Positions 48,059-60,550 of a DNA stretch of 64,000 bases are shown here, one piece after another. The position numbers and the translations under genes were made by a program. The notes below the pieces were generated by a model. That model was not told where the DNA came from and did not search any database. It saw nothing but the letters and a program-made list of their open reading frames with translations. Numbering within the stretch: the stretch's first letter is position 1; each line of letters starts with the position of its first letter. The stretch comes from Viscum album (lineage: Eukaryota > Streptophyta > Magnoliopsida > Santalales > Viscaceae): NCBI GenBank assembly GCA_963277665.1, contig OY728130.1:1365104393-1365168392 (forward strand). Reading direction: 5' to 3'.

Positions 48059-49498
48059 AGGGAGGAGAGGGTCACCTTTGGAATAACTAAAAATATTATT
48101 TTATTATAAAGAAAAATTCGGTTTTAAATAGCTCCAAATTGATTTATTTCGAATCTAAGGTGGGGATGGGTCGAAATACTCTCATCAAATAGAATTTAGA
48201 CAAGTTTATGTTCCTATTTTAATCTTATCATTTAGATTTAACATTAAGTTAAATAATTTTACTTTTACTGTGTCTTCTTGTGTTCTTACACTATAAGGTT
48301 AATAAACTTACTATAACAATCCAAACGAACCCCAAGTTTTTTATTATTATTATATATAACCTTATCTAAGTTATTTGTCCTAACCTTCGATTTTTAGGAA
48401 TAAAATAACAATTAATAATATAGTATTTGTTTTAAAAACTATTTTATGTCAATTTTAACACTATTTAGTAATTGATTTTTGTGAAAATCATAACAGAATG
48501 ATTAGTTCTAAAAAAGTTAATTAAATCAATAATAACATGTCATATTAACCTATAAAATTATTGTAATTCATAAAAAGTATCAAATTACATTTATTTGGGT
48601 ATTTATAACATCAATTATGTCAATATTTCATTAATAAGATAATTACTGCATCATCTTTGTGTCATAAATAAATTTAATTATTTAATGTCGAAAAATTACA
48701 AATAAAATACCATTATTTAGGAAATCTTTTTATATTTCTAATGAATATTTATAGTCGAATTTATCTTATTTATAACCTTATATTAAAAATTATTTACTTA
48801 TTAAACTTTGATTTTAACTATTTTAACCCTTCTTTAAATAAATTAATAATAAATGTCCTAATCTAATCCAAGTGGGCCTAAATGGTCATATTTTATTTAT
48901 AAGGTTGTTTTTGGTCGAATTGAACTTATCCAATAGAATTATGACATGTGTTAGGGTAATAATGATATCATTTTTACCCTTAATTACCCTATTTACTTTT
49001 AACTGTGGTAAATAAAAGTAAAAAGTTATTATTCACCAAAAATTACTTTCATCTCATTGAACCACATTTTACTTACTAAAATCAACCATGTCTCTCAGAT
49101 TTTTGAAATTCCACTCACAGAAGCGGTAAAATTAAGTTTTATGAAAAATTCAGTTTTTTAACTACCACTTAGTGGTTTCACTATTCATCAAAAATTGAAA
49201 GTTTTCAGAAAAATACCAAAATTTCACCCTAGGCTAATTTTGATATTCCGAATCCAAAAAAGAAGTCCATTTTGAAAAATAAAATTTATAAAATTTCAAA
49301 AAGTGGTTATTACTATTCATAACTGCTAGTTTTAATAATATTTTAATAATATATCATTGTTTAGTGAAACTCGGTATTGCGTACGATGCAAGCTATCAAG
49401 GAAGGTCGCGATTTCATGTAAAGAAATCCAAGCAAGTGTTGTGTGTAGAAAAATATTCATTTGATGATTTATATAACATAAAAGTCTCAGGTGTTACA

Positions 49499-49503
49499 AC
49501 TTC
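49499..49503. repeat. Target-site duplication ACTTC, right copy
   Basis: Pairs with 9301-9305. Confidence 0.9.
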
Positions 49504-50897
49504 AGTATTTAGGACATAACTTCTTCATCCTTATTTGAATAAGGCTCAAATTTAGAGATAATCTCTATAAACCAATTTTGAAAAAATAATTCTTCTATAA
49601 GGACATCCGGTTTACATGTTTTGGAGGTAAAATAGTTAGAGAAATGTTTCTTAAAATATTTGGCCAAATTTCCCCATTCACACACTAAAACCACTTGTTA
49701 ACCTAACCTCCCTCACACTCTATAAATGAGTGTTTTTATCATTTTGAAGGTGTTGTATATGACTAATAGGATTTGGAGTAGAGTGGAAGTTGTTCCCTAC
49801 CATTTAAATTTACCATTGAGGGAGGGAAGCTATCAATCTAGGATTTCCTCCGAAATGATCTTCTCTTCCTCTTCTTTGTTGTAATGTTTTTATTGTTGCA
49901 ATAAACTTCTTAGTTCCTATTATATTTATTCTATTTCTTCTACTTTAATCAATTTTATTATTATATAATATTCCTATTTGGAATGGAAATCAATATTCAA
50001 AATTTGATTGGGTTATACCCTTTCCATGACCTTTATGAATGCAAAATGTTTCTATGATGACTACACCATCCATGGAAGAGTAGTTCTTTTTAGTAATATA
50101 TCTACCTCTTACCTTCTTCATTCATTTATTTTGAATCAATGATATATTATAATTCACTTAATATGATCTATGAATTGATTTTTTAATTTAAATGAAACTA
50201 ATAAATCAATTGAATAATTTACACAAAACATGTGAGCTCAAGAATTGTGTGAATTGTGAGAGAGAGATCTTAATTTAAAATTCAAAATCGTACGAGATCA
50301 ATTTTTAGAGTTTATATATAATACCTAGACTTAATTAATCCAAATTTCTAGTGTATATGTGTGCCATAATTTTATATTTATCATAATATATCCTTATATT
50401 GACAATCAAAGTAGGGTGATGTGATTGCATGTTCCGAAGCTAACATAGGGTTTAATTAATGTGATCTTGGTGGTTAAGCTAATTCTTAGAGGGTTTAGGG
50501 TTTAAAAAATTAGGGGATCATAATTAAGTAAATATTAATTTAAATTATATTGATTAATAATTAATTTAATAGGTAGTTTTATATCTATTACGCTTTTTAA
50601 AAATAGTTTTTTAAAAAATATCTTCTCATTTCATTTTCAAAATATCATTTCAAAAACAAAAAAAAAATATAAAAAAATAAAAAATTATTCTAGCATAATT
50701 CCTCTAGTTTTATAAATTATAAAAAAACACATCCATTTAAATAGTGTTTTTATGTTATTTTATTTTTAAAATACCTTTAATATATTGTTTTAAATGACTT
50801 CCTCCTTTGAGAGACGACATTGGTCATCCACTCTGCTACACCTAAATAACCCAAAATATAAAATCATTTGAGAGAGACCATGGTAGAACCTTTAAAA
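49504..50897 (+). repeat. Athila-like 5' LTR, right piece
   Basis: Aligns with 58176-59565 throughout: shared blocks include GGTTTACATGTTTTGGAGGTA against GGTTCACATGTTTTAGAGGTA, CTATAAATG, GGGTTTAATTAAT, and TTTCAAAAACAAAAAA. A TATA box, TATAAATG, is at 49721-49728 (58400-58407 in the 3' LTR). The LTR ends just before the primer-binding-like sequence at 50898. Confidence 0.78.
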
Positions 50898-50916
50898 TTG
50901 GTTTCATTTCTGGGGG
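50898..50916 (+). other. Eroded Athila primer-binding site
   Basis: TTGGTTTCATTTCTGGGGG; Athila elements commonly have TGGCGCC-type sites here, and the pattern TTGG...TTTCTGGGG is consistent with a mutated version. Its position directly after the LTR supports the call. Confidence 0.45.
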
Positions 50917-51247
50917 TAAGTATTTTATTCAACTAATTATAGGTATTTTTTACTTTTATTTTATCCTTTTTTCTCTTATTTTTTCTTTCTTCTTTCCCCT
51001 TGCTCTTTTTTTTTATTTTTTTATCTCTCTTTTATTCTCTATTAGAAAATAAATTGAAACTTATTATCATGATATTATGGTCTAATATTCTTTATTTCTC
51101 CATTTTCTATGATTTATGACATGATCCAATCCTAAGTATATCTTTGATCTAGACTTTGAGAGTAAATTCATCCTTAGGGATTGAATGAGAAAATCTTGGT
51201 CTATGGGAAGTGTTGACATTTACCCAACTAGGTAATTCCTCTAATAT
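50917..51247 (+). other. Athila leader
   Basis: AT-rich untranslated sequence with T-rich runs (about 50940-51040). No gene or other element is seen. Confidence 0.5.
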
Positions 51248-52680
51248 ATGAATTTTGAAATAGGAAGATCATCTAAAACAAATATTATACCAGAACCAAT
51301 GGCTGAAAATAATAATAATGAACTTAATAGTACCATTCAAGAGTTGGTTGCAAATGATATTTATTATCAACCTATATTCATTAAATATCCAACTCTCGAA
51401 TCGGACTTTGAACTGAAATCTGGGTTAATTCACCTTCTTAAAAAATATCATGGATTATTTGGTGAAGACCCAAAAAAGAACCTTAAATAATAAAATGTGG
51501 TATTCTCAAAAATGAAACCAAGAAATGTATCTGAATATCAAATCAAACTAAGAGTATTTCCATTTTCACTTGATGGAACTGTGAAGGATTGGATATATTA
51601 TTTACAATCTGACGACATAACATGTTGGAAGTATTTGAAACATCTTTTCTTGTATATATTTTTTCCATCATCAAGGAATACTTCCATTTGGAAGGAGATA
51701 TCATGGATTAAAAAACTACAAAGGTAGTCAATGTATGAGTACTAGGAGTGATTCAATAGGTTATGTGCAAGCTTCCAACATCACCAAATCAATGAGAAAC
51801 TCATCATCCAATAATTCTAAGGACTCATTCCTATAGAGAGAAGCATGGTGGATGTCGCGGATGGAGGGGAATTGATTGAAAAAACACAAAAAAACTACAC
51901 GTACGTTGATTGATAAGATGGTACAAAACTCCCAAAAATCTGACGATCAAGGTACACCACATGTTATAGAAGTACATAAGGTAAGTCCTTCTCTTGAAAA
52001 TCATTTTATTGATACTAAGTTGGAATAATTTACCACTATAGTGAGACAGATTTATTTGGATCAAAAAAATCCAAACCTTCACTTTTGAGGTTTTTTGAAT
52101 TTTCACTAAAACAAACCACCCAACTGACTGTTTCCCCCCACTATAAGAAATAGAAGATTGTGAAACTGTATTTCCTAGGATACCATACCCACAGTAGTAA
52201 CAACAACATCCCTAGAATAATTATGATTCCTTTACACCAACATACATCCAAGGGTGGAAGGATCAATCGGACATGAGGTATGCCTCTCTATAAAAAAAGT
52301 CCCCCTTTTCAACAAAAATTACAACAGAATCCACCTTACCAAAAATGTTTCCATCAACCCCAAAGGAGATTTTCATCCTAAGCATAGATAAGAAAACAAT
52401 AATGGAATATCTAACCAAAGGTAGATTTTAACCGTAATGACCTTTTGAACCAAATTTTTCTTAATCAAGAAAAGGATATAAAGAGTCGAGGTTCAGAGTT
52501 GATGGAATTGAAGACACAAAGGATCCAAATTGGCACTACCCTCTATGAACTAGTAAGTAATAACTCTATTAATATTCCTTCCCAAACTACTCCAAATCCA
52601 AAGGGGAATGTCAGTTACATCACATTGAGAATCGATAACCAAAAGACTAATACTTTTGTACCTACCATCCCACTGTAATT
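51248..52680 (+). pseudogene. Athila-like gag
   Basis: The first piece, 51248-51490, has ELNSTIQELVANDIYYQP and LIHLLKKYHGLFGEDP. The next, 51497-51727 (in a different frame), has YQIKLRVFPFSLDGTVKDWI and LFLYIFFPSSRN, the typical gag core of Athila-group elements. Several stops follow. The last open piece, 52445-52678, includes SQTTPNPKGNVSYITLR, the conserved end of this gag before protease. Inactive. Confidence 0.75.
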
Positions 52681-52734
52681 CACCTCAACCTTGGATAAGC
52701 CTTATTCAAGAACAACTAATGAGTAGCCCAAGGT

Positions 52735-53815
52735 GAAAGACAAATTTAAGAAAAATATTGATGATGTTCCTCATAAACCACTTCCACTTCCAAAAAGAGT
52801 TGTATAAACCAAGAAGATAGCTGAAGAGGCGATTCAAAAATAGGTTTTGGATACATTAAAGTATGTTGAGATCAACATCCCTCTACTTGAATCCATTAAT
52901 AAAATCCCAATGTATGAAAAATTATAAAAATAAATGTATACTAATTAAATGTGGGTGAAGAGAAATTAGAGGATAAATATTTGAAGCAATGTTTTAATAC
53001 TCATTAAACCAACTTAAGAACTTCCAAAAAAGTGCAAGGATCAAGGTACATTCATCATCCCATGAACTATAGGGGAGTTACACTTGTTTTTTGATTTATG
53101 TGATTTGGGAGCTTCCATAAATGTGATTTATCACTCTGTATTCTCTTCTTTAGGTGAGTTGAAGTTGATGAGATTAGTGGTGCAGTTGGTGAATAGATCA
53201 ACATCATATCTAGAAGCAGTCCTTAAGGATGTACTTTTTTGGGTAAGAGACATGATATTTCCAGCATATTTCTACATGATTAACATGGAGGGAGATCAGG
53301 TAAATTTTCATGCTCCCATTATCTTAGGAAGTACCTTCCTAAAAACTAAAAAGACGGTCATAAATGTCAATGAGGGTACACTTTCCATGGATTTTGGAGA
53401 TGAAGTTGTGATATTTAATGTTATGGAATTGATGAAGTACTCCTCAAAGGACCATTCTTATTTTTTTATCTCCCATTTTGAACCACCGAGTAAAAATACC
53501 ATGGATTTTAATTTACCTATTTTTAGAGAGATTATGATAATTGGTTATGGTTTGATGTTTAAGATCACTTTCACACCTATTTCTAATGTAAAAAAATCTC
53601 TTGTATTTGATTTTTATGTGGATTCATATTATTATTTTGATCATGTTCACTCTGATTATGACATGGATATTGAGTATGCAGATGGATTTTATGAATTATT
53701 TTATGATTTTGATTATTTATATTCTGGTGATAATGTTCATTGTGCACAAATTTCAGTTTCTCCAATATCTCCATCCATAATTCACCCCCCTCCTCATTTT
53801 AATTCAATCTATTGA
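52735..53815 (+). pseudogene. Athila-like protease region
   Basis: A broken lead-in (KKIAEEAIQK, YVEINIPLLESINKIPMYEK) joins the open piece 53084-53815 (243 aa). That piece has CDLGASINVIYHSVFSSLGE, in the position of the protease active site; the DLGAS form is usual for Athila. It is followed by VLKDVLFWVRDMIFPAYFYM and ILGSTFLKTKKTVINVNEGT. The second half of the open piece is rich in Asp and Tyr and matches only loosely the spacer between protease and RT. Confidence 0.75.
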
Positions 53816-54800
53816 CACTAAATTTCAAATACTCATACTTTTTGAGTGTTGATAGATTACCTATTATAATCACTAACAATATCCCTTTTAATCTTAAAGA
53901 AAAACTTTTTAATATTTTGAGGGAGAATATTAGGGTAATCAGGTGGACCTTGGCTGACATATCTGGTATAATCCCCTCCATTTTCATGCATATGATTCTT
54001 TTTGAGGATGGGGATAAACCAGTTATGCATCCAAAAAGAATACTGAATCCAAATATTCTATAAGTTGTTAAAAAAACAATTTGAAAAAATTATCAAGTTA
54101 GTTATAATTTATCCCATTTTAGATTCCCAATGGGTGAGTCCTATTTAGGTTGTGCCTAAGAAAATTGTTGTTACTGTTGTTAGAAATTAGAGAGAGGAAT
54201 TAGTTCCAATGAGGGTGAAAAATAGTTTGTTTGTGTGTATTGAGTATATGAAACTAAATCAATCCACTCACAAGGACCATTTCCCCCTCCCATTTATTGA
54301 TCGAATGCTTGAGAGACTAGCTGGGAAGTCACACTATTGTTTATTGGATGGATTTTTTGGATATTTTCTGGTTTCTATATCTCCAAAGGATTAGGAGAAG
54401 ACAACATTCACTTTTTCATTTGGTACATTTTCCTACTGATGGATTCCATTTGGAATTTTCAATTCCCTAGGTACTTTCCAAAGATGTATGGTGGGTATTT
54501 ATCAGATTTCATTGAGACTTAAATGGAGGTATTTATGGATTAGTTTACAATGAATAGATCTTAATTTGATTAATGTATCCTTATTTTGGGAAGGGTGTTG
54601 AATTATTTTATTGAGAAGAATATGGTCTTAAGCTTTAAAAAGTTTCATTTCATGGTAGATAATGGAATTTTATTAGGGAATATAGTATCAAAAGATGGAA
54701 TGGAGGATGATAGATCTAAGGTATATATTATTTTATCCTTTCCATATCCTTCATGTGTGCATGATGTTAGATCATTCCTAGGGAAAAAAGGATTCTATTG
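53816..54800 (+). pseudogene. Athila-like reverse transcriptase
   Basis: Recognisable parts: IRWTLADISGIIPSIFMHM (about 53940), WVSPI then VVPKKIVVTVV, and 54209-54394 with KDHFPLPFIDRMLERLAGKS and YCLLDGFFGYFLVSISP. In the active-site box the sequence is VFMD followed by TAG (about 54535), so the second catalytic Asp is lost. The thumb is in 54586-54801: NYFIEKNMVLSFKKFHFMV and VHDVRSFLGKKGFY. Confidence 0.78.
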
Positions 54801-55340
54801 ATGCTTAATCGGAGATTTCCGTAATATATCTCTAACCTTATCATGATTACTTTAAAAATATATTGATTTCATTTTTGATGATTCATGTAGGATATCATTT
54901 GATGATCTAAATAAGCATTTGACCACTCCACCAATCATAAATCCCCCATGGTGGGATATTCCATTTGAGCTTATGTGTGATGCTTCAAACATTGTAGTTG
55001 GAGTTGGCTTGTCACAGAGGGAGGAGGGATGTTCACATGTGATTTCCTATGCTTAAAGGACATTGGATTCAGCCCAATAAAACTACAAAAATACATAAAA
55101 GGATTTTATTTTCATCTTATTTTATTTAGATAAATTTTGTTCATATTTATTAGGATATGAAGTAGTTGATTTTTCTGACCATGAAGCTCTGAGGTGCCTC
55201 TTGTAGAATCCAGATGGAAATCCTAGACTTATCTAATGGATGATCCTTCTTCAAGAATTCAATATTGAGATAAAGGACAAGAAGGGGTCATAAAACTTAG
55301 TAGAGAACCACGTGAGTATGATTACTCACACACTAGAGGA
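54801..55340 (+). pseudogene. Athila-like RNase H
   Basis: Pieces read PWWDIPFELMCDASNIVVGV, SHVISYA, then YLLGYEVVDFSDHEALRCLL and FNIEIKDKKGS. The motifs CDAS and SDHEALR hold two of the expected acidic residues. Frameshifts and stops occur throughout. Confidence 0.7.
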
Positions 55341-55469
55341 TGAGACCTTGGACTAGTTACCACTTCAGGACTCTTTCCCCTATGAGCATCTTTATTCACT
55401 CTCAGGTACACATCCTTAGTATGCTGATTTAGTTAAATACCATGTTTCCTCTGAAATTATTTCAAATTT

Positions 55470-56680
55470 AAAGAAACATAAAGTACAAAAAATAAATAGT
55501 GAGCCTAGATTTTATGTTTGGGATAATCCCTACTAATGGAGCATGTGTAGTGATCAAGTTATTATGAGGTGTGTTTCTAATCATGAGTTTGAGTTTTTTC
55601 TTCATTTATGCTATACACTTTCTTGTAGAGGACACTATGGACCCCAATGGATAGTTAGGAAAGTATTAGACCCTGGATTATATCAGTCTAGCTTATTCCA
55701 TGATGCTAATTTATTTTTTAAGTCATGCTCATGTTTCCAACACACTAGAAATATTTCAAGGAGACATAAGATTCCTCAACAACCCATAATATTCTGCGAG
55801 ATTTTTTTATGTATGTGGAATTTATTTTATTGGTAATTTTTCTAGTTTATTTAGTTTTTTTATATTTTTGTTATTATTGGTTATCTTAGAAAATTGGTGA
55901 AGTCTAAGGCCACCATGAATTATGAATCTTGTGTTGTAGTTGATTTTGTCAAGGCACAGATTTTTTGTAGGTTCAGAGTACCAAAGATCATCATTAGTGA
56001 CCAAGGTACAAACTTTTATAATCAGAATTTGGATTCCCTTCTTTGGAAGTATGGGGTGACATAAAAAACATCAACACTATACCATCCCACCAACAAATGG
56101 ATAGGTTGAGGTTTTAAATTAGGAGTTGAAAAAAAAATTGTAGAAAACCATGTAGCTGAATAGAAAGGATTGAAGAAAGAACTTTGATGATGTGTTGTTG
56201 GATTATAGGATGGAATACAAGACTCCCATCGGTATGACCCTATTTCATATTTCTTTTGTAAAATCCTGACATCTCCCCAAATAGGTTGATCATTGGTTAT
56301 ATTGGACAATAATGAAATGCAACCTGGATTTGTCCAAAGATGTAATTCAAAGGAAGCTGCAAATTTGAGAGCTTAAAGAGATTTAAATGTCATCATATGA
56401 GAAATAAATTCTCTAAAAGTAAATATCAAAAGAATTTCATGATATAATGGTCAAAAAAAGGTAGTTTCATTTATGGGATAAAGTACCACTTTACATCTCA
56501 CAACTGAAGTTGACGCCTGATAAGTTGCATTCTAGATGGTTAGGTCCTTATGTTGTATCTAATGTTTTCCTTATGGTGTAGGGGATATCACACAAGAGGA
56601 CAGTGTATGAATCTTTGAAATCATTGGGAAACATTTTAAGTAATACATTTAGGGACTTCCCAACCATGTAGTTGACTTCA
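55470..56680 (+). pseudogene. Athila-like integrase
   Basis: The zinc region lies in 55543-55836, with CYTLSCRGHYGPQWIVRKVL and CSCFQHTRNISRRHKIPQQP; a His and Cys pattern is partly kept. The core continues with KSKATMNYESCVVVDFVKA, VPKIIISDQGTNFYNQ (second Asp kept) and TLYHPTNKW, where the Glu region is lost to stops. The end is seen as LKLTPDKLHSRWLGPYVVSN near 56500-56570. Many stops. Confidence 0.72.
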
Positions 56681-57824
56681 TCACACTACATGATCCCATT
56701 ATCACTTGAGAATATTTGTTTTTTCCTAACCCTTTCAATTTTATATTATTTTTCCTATTTAAAATTCTACATTTCATGTGAATATACCATATTATAAGTT
56801 CAAATCGAATATAAGTAAATATTTTATTTATGAGGGGGACAACATTTTGGGGTAGATATTTAGAATTTTAATTTTTTGTTTTGTGTATGTTTTCTATTAA
56901 GTTATTGGTTAAAATTTTCAAAAACAAAAACAAAAAATAAATCATGTAACATGTTCATTTAGATATGGAATATATAGAAAATTCATGTTATCAAAATTCA
57001 TTGGTGTCATGATAAGAATGAACAAGATTTAATTATTAAAGGTTGATTTTTATAAAAATGGAAGTCATTGATGATATAATTGGTTTTGTCATTATAAAAC
57101 CTTTTATATTTTGACACCATTATTTGTGATATTTGTTCATAGTAAATTGTGTCATTAATATATCTACACATATTTTCACATACCCAAAACTTATTAAATT
57201 TTTTATACTCAATTGAAGGTATATCCAAGTTAGGTAAAAAATTATCTTATATCAATGGTTGATCCATATGTTCATTTCTCTTATGATCAGTTTCATTACT
57301 GTATCAAATTAACCTATAATTCCTTAAAAAAAATAATATATATATATATATATATATTGTCATAATAAATATGGGAGTGATGTAATGTACAACATGTAGG
57401 GATATCTAGGTCGGGAGCTTAAGGTTTGAATTTCAGGAATGATTAAGTGAGTTGGTCTTGAAATTTTATTGAAAAGTAATGTAGAACATGTTCAGTCAAT
57501 TAAACCAGATTAGAAGAATTATTTTACTTGACCTGAATATACTAAATAAAGGGTGGATATATGAACATGAAATTTTTGGCACACACACATGTGGGGAATT
57601 AGTTGCATAGTAGACCCATAAATTGTTTTTCTATGATTAGTGTCATTAATCTCATTAGATTTTATTTTGAAACAATTTATGAGAAAATGAATTTAAGATG
57701 TTTTTATAGAAACTCTTGATGGTAATATTATTTTTCCTATATTGTCACTATGGGTTGAGTTATATGAACATGCATATCTTGTCACAATTTTTTGGATTGT
57801 ATGATATGATGTTCTTTCCAGGAT
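56680..57824 (+). other. Athila 3' untranslated region
   Basis: Long AT-rich stretch between integrase and the 3' LTR, as is usual for Athila. It includes GAGGGGGACAACATTTTGGGG at about 56832 (the usual purine-rich stretch after pol) and an (AT)n run at 57336-57357. The minus-strand open stretches at 57007-57228 and 57693-57896 have no support. Confidence 0.5.
57336..57357. repeat. (AT)n microsatellite
   Basis: About 11 uninterrupted AT units. Confidence 0.9.
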
Positions 57825-57840
57825 TGAAAAAGGGTAAGTG
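57825..57840 (+). other. Probable Athila polypurine tract
   Basis: GAAAAAGGGTAAGTG immediately before the TGTTGGAG start of the 3' LTR. Confidence 0.5.
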
Positions 57841-59565
57841 TGTTGGAGATGATAAAACATAATTTTTTTGAATATTGTTTTGATAATAAATGACATAATT
57901 TCATCACATTGTTTTAAATATGTTTATTTATAAAATATTTGGGATTATATCATTCATTTGAAAATTTCATGAAGAATCCATTTTCCCTTTAAAATTCATT
58001 ATAGTATTTCAGATATAAATATTTTTATGTGAATTATTCGAACTTAAAATTTTGTAACAGTTTTTCTCACTCAATATGATACAACTTGTATTTAGGAAAT
58101 CTTAGTTGTTTCATTCATTTGATTGGATGAAATGGTCCATGAAATCAAATTTGGACTAGACTCACTAGATTGGAAACCACTTCAATATTTGGGCTATAAA
58201 ATCTTCATTTGTGCTTGGATTAAGCCCAAATTTGGAGAGAAGCTTGAGAAACCAATTTCTCACAAAACATCCTTCTAGAAGGACAGTTGGTTCACATGTT
58301 TTAGAGGTAAAATAGTTAGTTAAATTTGGATTAAATTTTTTTGATGAATTTACCCATTCACACTTCAAACCACTTGTAAAACTATCCTCCCATACACTCT
58401 ATAAATGTATGTTTTTCTCATTTTGAGGGGTTTTGACGTGCCTAAGAGGATTGGGAGAATAGTGGAAGTTGTTACCTATCATTTCAATTCACCAATGGGG
58501 GAGAGAAGCTAATATCTCCTCTAAAATGATCTTCTCTTCATCTTATTTGTTGTAATGTTTTTTTTCTTGCAATAATATTCTTAGTTCTTATTAGATTTCA
58601 TCTATTTCTTATGTTTTATTTAGTTTTATTATTCTTTATTATTCATATTTTTTTTATAAATCAAGGTTATAAATTTGATTAGGTTATACCCTTTCCATGA
58701 ACTTTGTGAATGAAAAATGTTTCTATAATGACTACACCGCCCATGGAAGAGTAGTTCCTTTTAGTAATTGATCTACATATTACCTTATTAGTTCATTTAT
58801 TTTCAATCAATGAGATACTAAAATTAATTTAATATGATATATAAATTTATTATTTAATTTAAATGAAACAAATCAAGAAATACAAAAATTTACACAAAAC
58901 ATGTGGGGTCAAGAACTGTATAAATTGTGAGAGCGTGATCTTAATTGGAAATACAAAAACCACATGAGATCAATTTTTAGAGTTCAATTATAATTCATTA
59001 ACTCAATTAATCATAATTTATAGAGTGAATATTTTCCCTAATTTACCACTAACAATAATTTATCCTTATAATGATAATCAAATCAAAGCGCTACTATTGA
59101 ATGTCCTGAAGCTAGCCTAGGGTTTAATTAATTTTATCTTGGTGGTTAAGTTAATTACCATAGGGTTAGGGGGTTAAAAAATTAGAGGATCATAATTAAA
59201 TGGATATTAATTTAAATTATAATGATTAATAATTAAGTGAATAGGTATATTTAGATTGATTATGCTTTCTAAAAATAGTTTTCTAAAAAAATATATTCTC
59301 ATTGTGTTTACTAAATCTCATTTCAAAAACAAAAAAAAGAAAAAAATACAATATTCTTCCATCATAATTCTTCTAGTTTTATAAATGATAAAAAAAACCC
59401 TTCCTTTTATGTAGTGTGTTTATGTTATTTTATTTTCAAAATAACTTTAATATATTATTTTAAATTACTTCCTCCTTTGAGAGATGGATTTAGTCATACA
59501 CTCTATTGCACCTAAATAACCCAAAACGGAACAAAATTTGAGACCACCCATGACAGCGCCTTTCA
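57841..59565 (+). repeat. Athila-like 3' LTR
   Basis: Starts TGTTGGAGATGAT and ends CCTTTCA, about 1725 bp, and is uninterrupted. It serves as the reference that shows how the 5' LTR was split. TATA box at 58400-58407 (TATAAATG). Minus-strand open stretches inside (58165-58368, 59465-59650) are not credible genes. Confidence 0.75.
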
Positions 59566-60550
59566 TTAGAATGCGGGGAGAAATACATACTAGGATTATT
59601 CTCAGGTTTTGGTTGATTTTGGCATGTGAAGATACTGAAGTTGATAGCATTCTTCCGCAAATTGGTTCCCCTTCCTTTTATTCTCATGATTATGCCCATG
59701 CTTGGGTAGAGGCTTACCTAGTTGGTGTACTGAGAAAACCGATCCATCAAGTGGAAAAAACATTGGACTCACCAAACTGCCTATTTTTATCAATAATGGA
59801 GTTGATTCAAGATTTGGGTAAGTCTTCAAGGAAGAATTCTTGTCCTAGTGAAGACCATCCCATCAGTGAGGTAGAATATGTTGAGGAATCTATCTCTTTG
59901 GTACAAGCAACAAATTATTCTCATTTTAAGGTTAGAATATGTGGGGATTCATCTCCTACTTCCTTGTTAGCTCAGTTGTTTGTTACTCCTTCTAACATAC
60001 CTTCCTCAGTAGTTTTAGAATATTGGACATGGAATAAAATGAATTGGTAGTATATTCGTAACTTGATAAATGAAACTCCCTTAGAAACATTTATTGATCA
60101 AGAATAACATCTTCTCTATATTTTCCATGACTTGGGGGCGTATTTGACTAGCATACATTGTATTAAATCATGAAACAAATTATTCTAACATGGAAATATT
60201 TGGACACCAATGAGAGTGGCTTGTGCAATCTAAAAGAAAAAAATTTCCTAGATGAACAGATGAAGGAATCGTTGGAGGCATTGGAACAAAGCTATAAGTT
60301 CGTATCCAAATTTCATACCCAAATGTATATTTTGACCATAAATATATGGATATATGAGTAGATCTTAGCTCTATCAATGTTTGACCTCTCAGAATTATCA
60401 TCCACATTAGACACCACTCAGAAGAGAGTTAATGAGATTTCTACTCTCATCGATACCCTTCATCCTAGGGAATATTTAGAAGAAGTGGGGGTGAGTGGCA
60501 CTTTAGTGCTCCATCAATGCTTCTCATCAGACTCATGTTGATTTGGATAG
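59566..60550 (+). pseudogene. Unrecognised decayed coding region (3' half?)
   Basis: Right after the Athila LTR an open frame continues to 60050 with protein-like text: SPSFYSHDYAHAWVEAYLVG, SISLVQATNYSHFKVRICGD and SSVVLEYWTWNKMNW. The frame start at 59538 lies in the LTR and is not its true start. A second piece, 60170-60361, has FLDEQMKESLEALEQSYKFV, which could be a coiled coil, followed after a stop by LSELSSTLDTTQKRVNEIST. Both are plus strand, as is 7372-8960, so all may be one gene split by Athila. I do not recognise the family. Confidence 0.35.

Larger units (their letters stand above)
9306..49498 (-). mobile_element. Chromovirus (Tekay/Del-type) block: four LTRs and three internal regions
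   Basis: The order is LTR1 9306-12936, internal 12937-17676, LTR2 17677-21308, internal 21309-26050, LTR3 26051-41126 (interrupted by another element), internal 41127-45867, LTR4 45868-49498. LTRs are 3631-3632 bp (LTR3 without its insert about 3632) and internals 4740-4742 bp. Only the outer ends carry a target duplication (ACTTC). Neighbouring internals share one LTR between them, each with a polypurine tract on one side and a tRNA-Met primer-binding site on the other. Unequal LTR-LTR recombination is the simplest origin; integration of a preformed concatemer is an alternative. Copies differ by a few percent, which argues against simple assembly duplication. Confidence 0.9.
45868..49498 (-). 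repeat. Chromovirus LTR4 (5' LTR of the block)
   Basis: 3631 bp, with the standard ends. Its right edge (GGTGTTACA in plus orientation) meets the ACTTC duplication. It holds both palindromes, at 47510-47519 and 47695-47704. Confidence 0.92.
8963..59565 (+). mobile_element. Old Athila-like Ty3/gypsy element, split by the 40-kb nested block
   Basis: A plus-strand gypsy element with LTRs of about 1.73 kb (5' LTR in two pieces, 8963-9305 and 49504-50897; 3' LTR 57841-59565) and about 6.9 kb between them. The internal region has gag, protease, RT, RNase H and integrase remnants in gypsy order. The gag and protease wording is of Athila type. The LTRs are visibly diverged, I judge around four bases in five matching, so the insertion is old. 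No outer target duplication was recognised. All coding domains are broken. Confidence 0.75.

Noticed and set aside
50486..50505. Telomere-like GGGTTTAGGGTTTAAA
   Set aside because: Fewer than three units, within an old LTR; chance match in AT-rich DNA.
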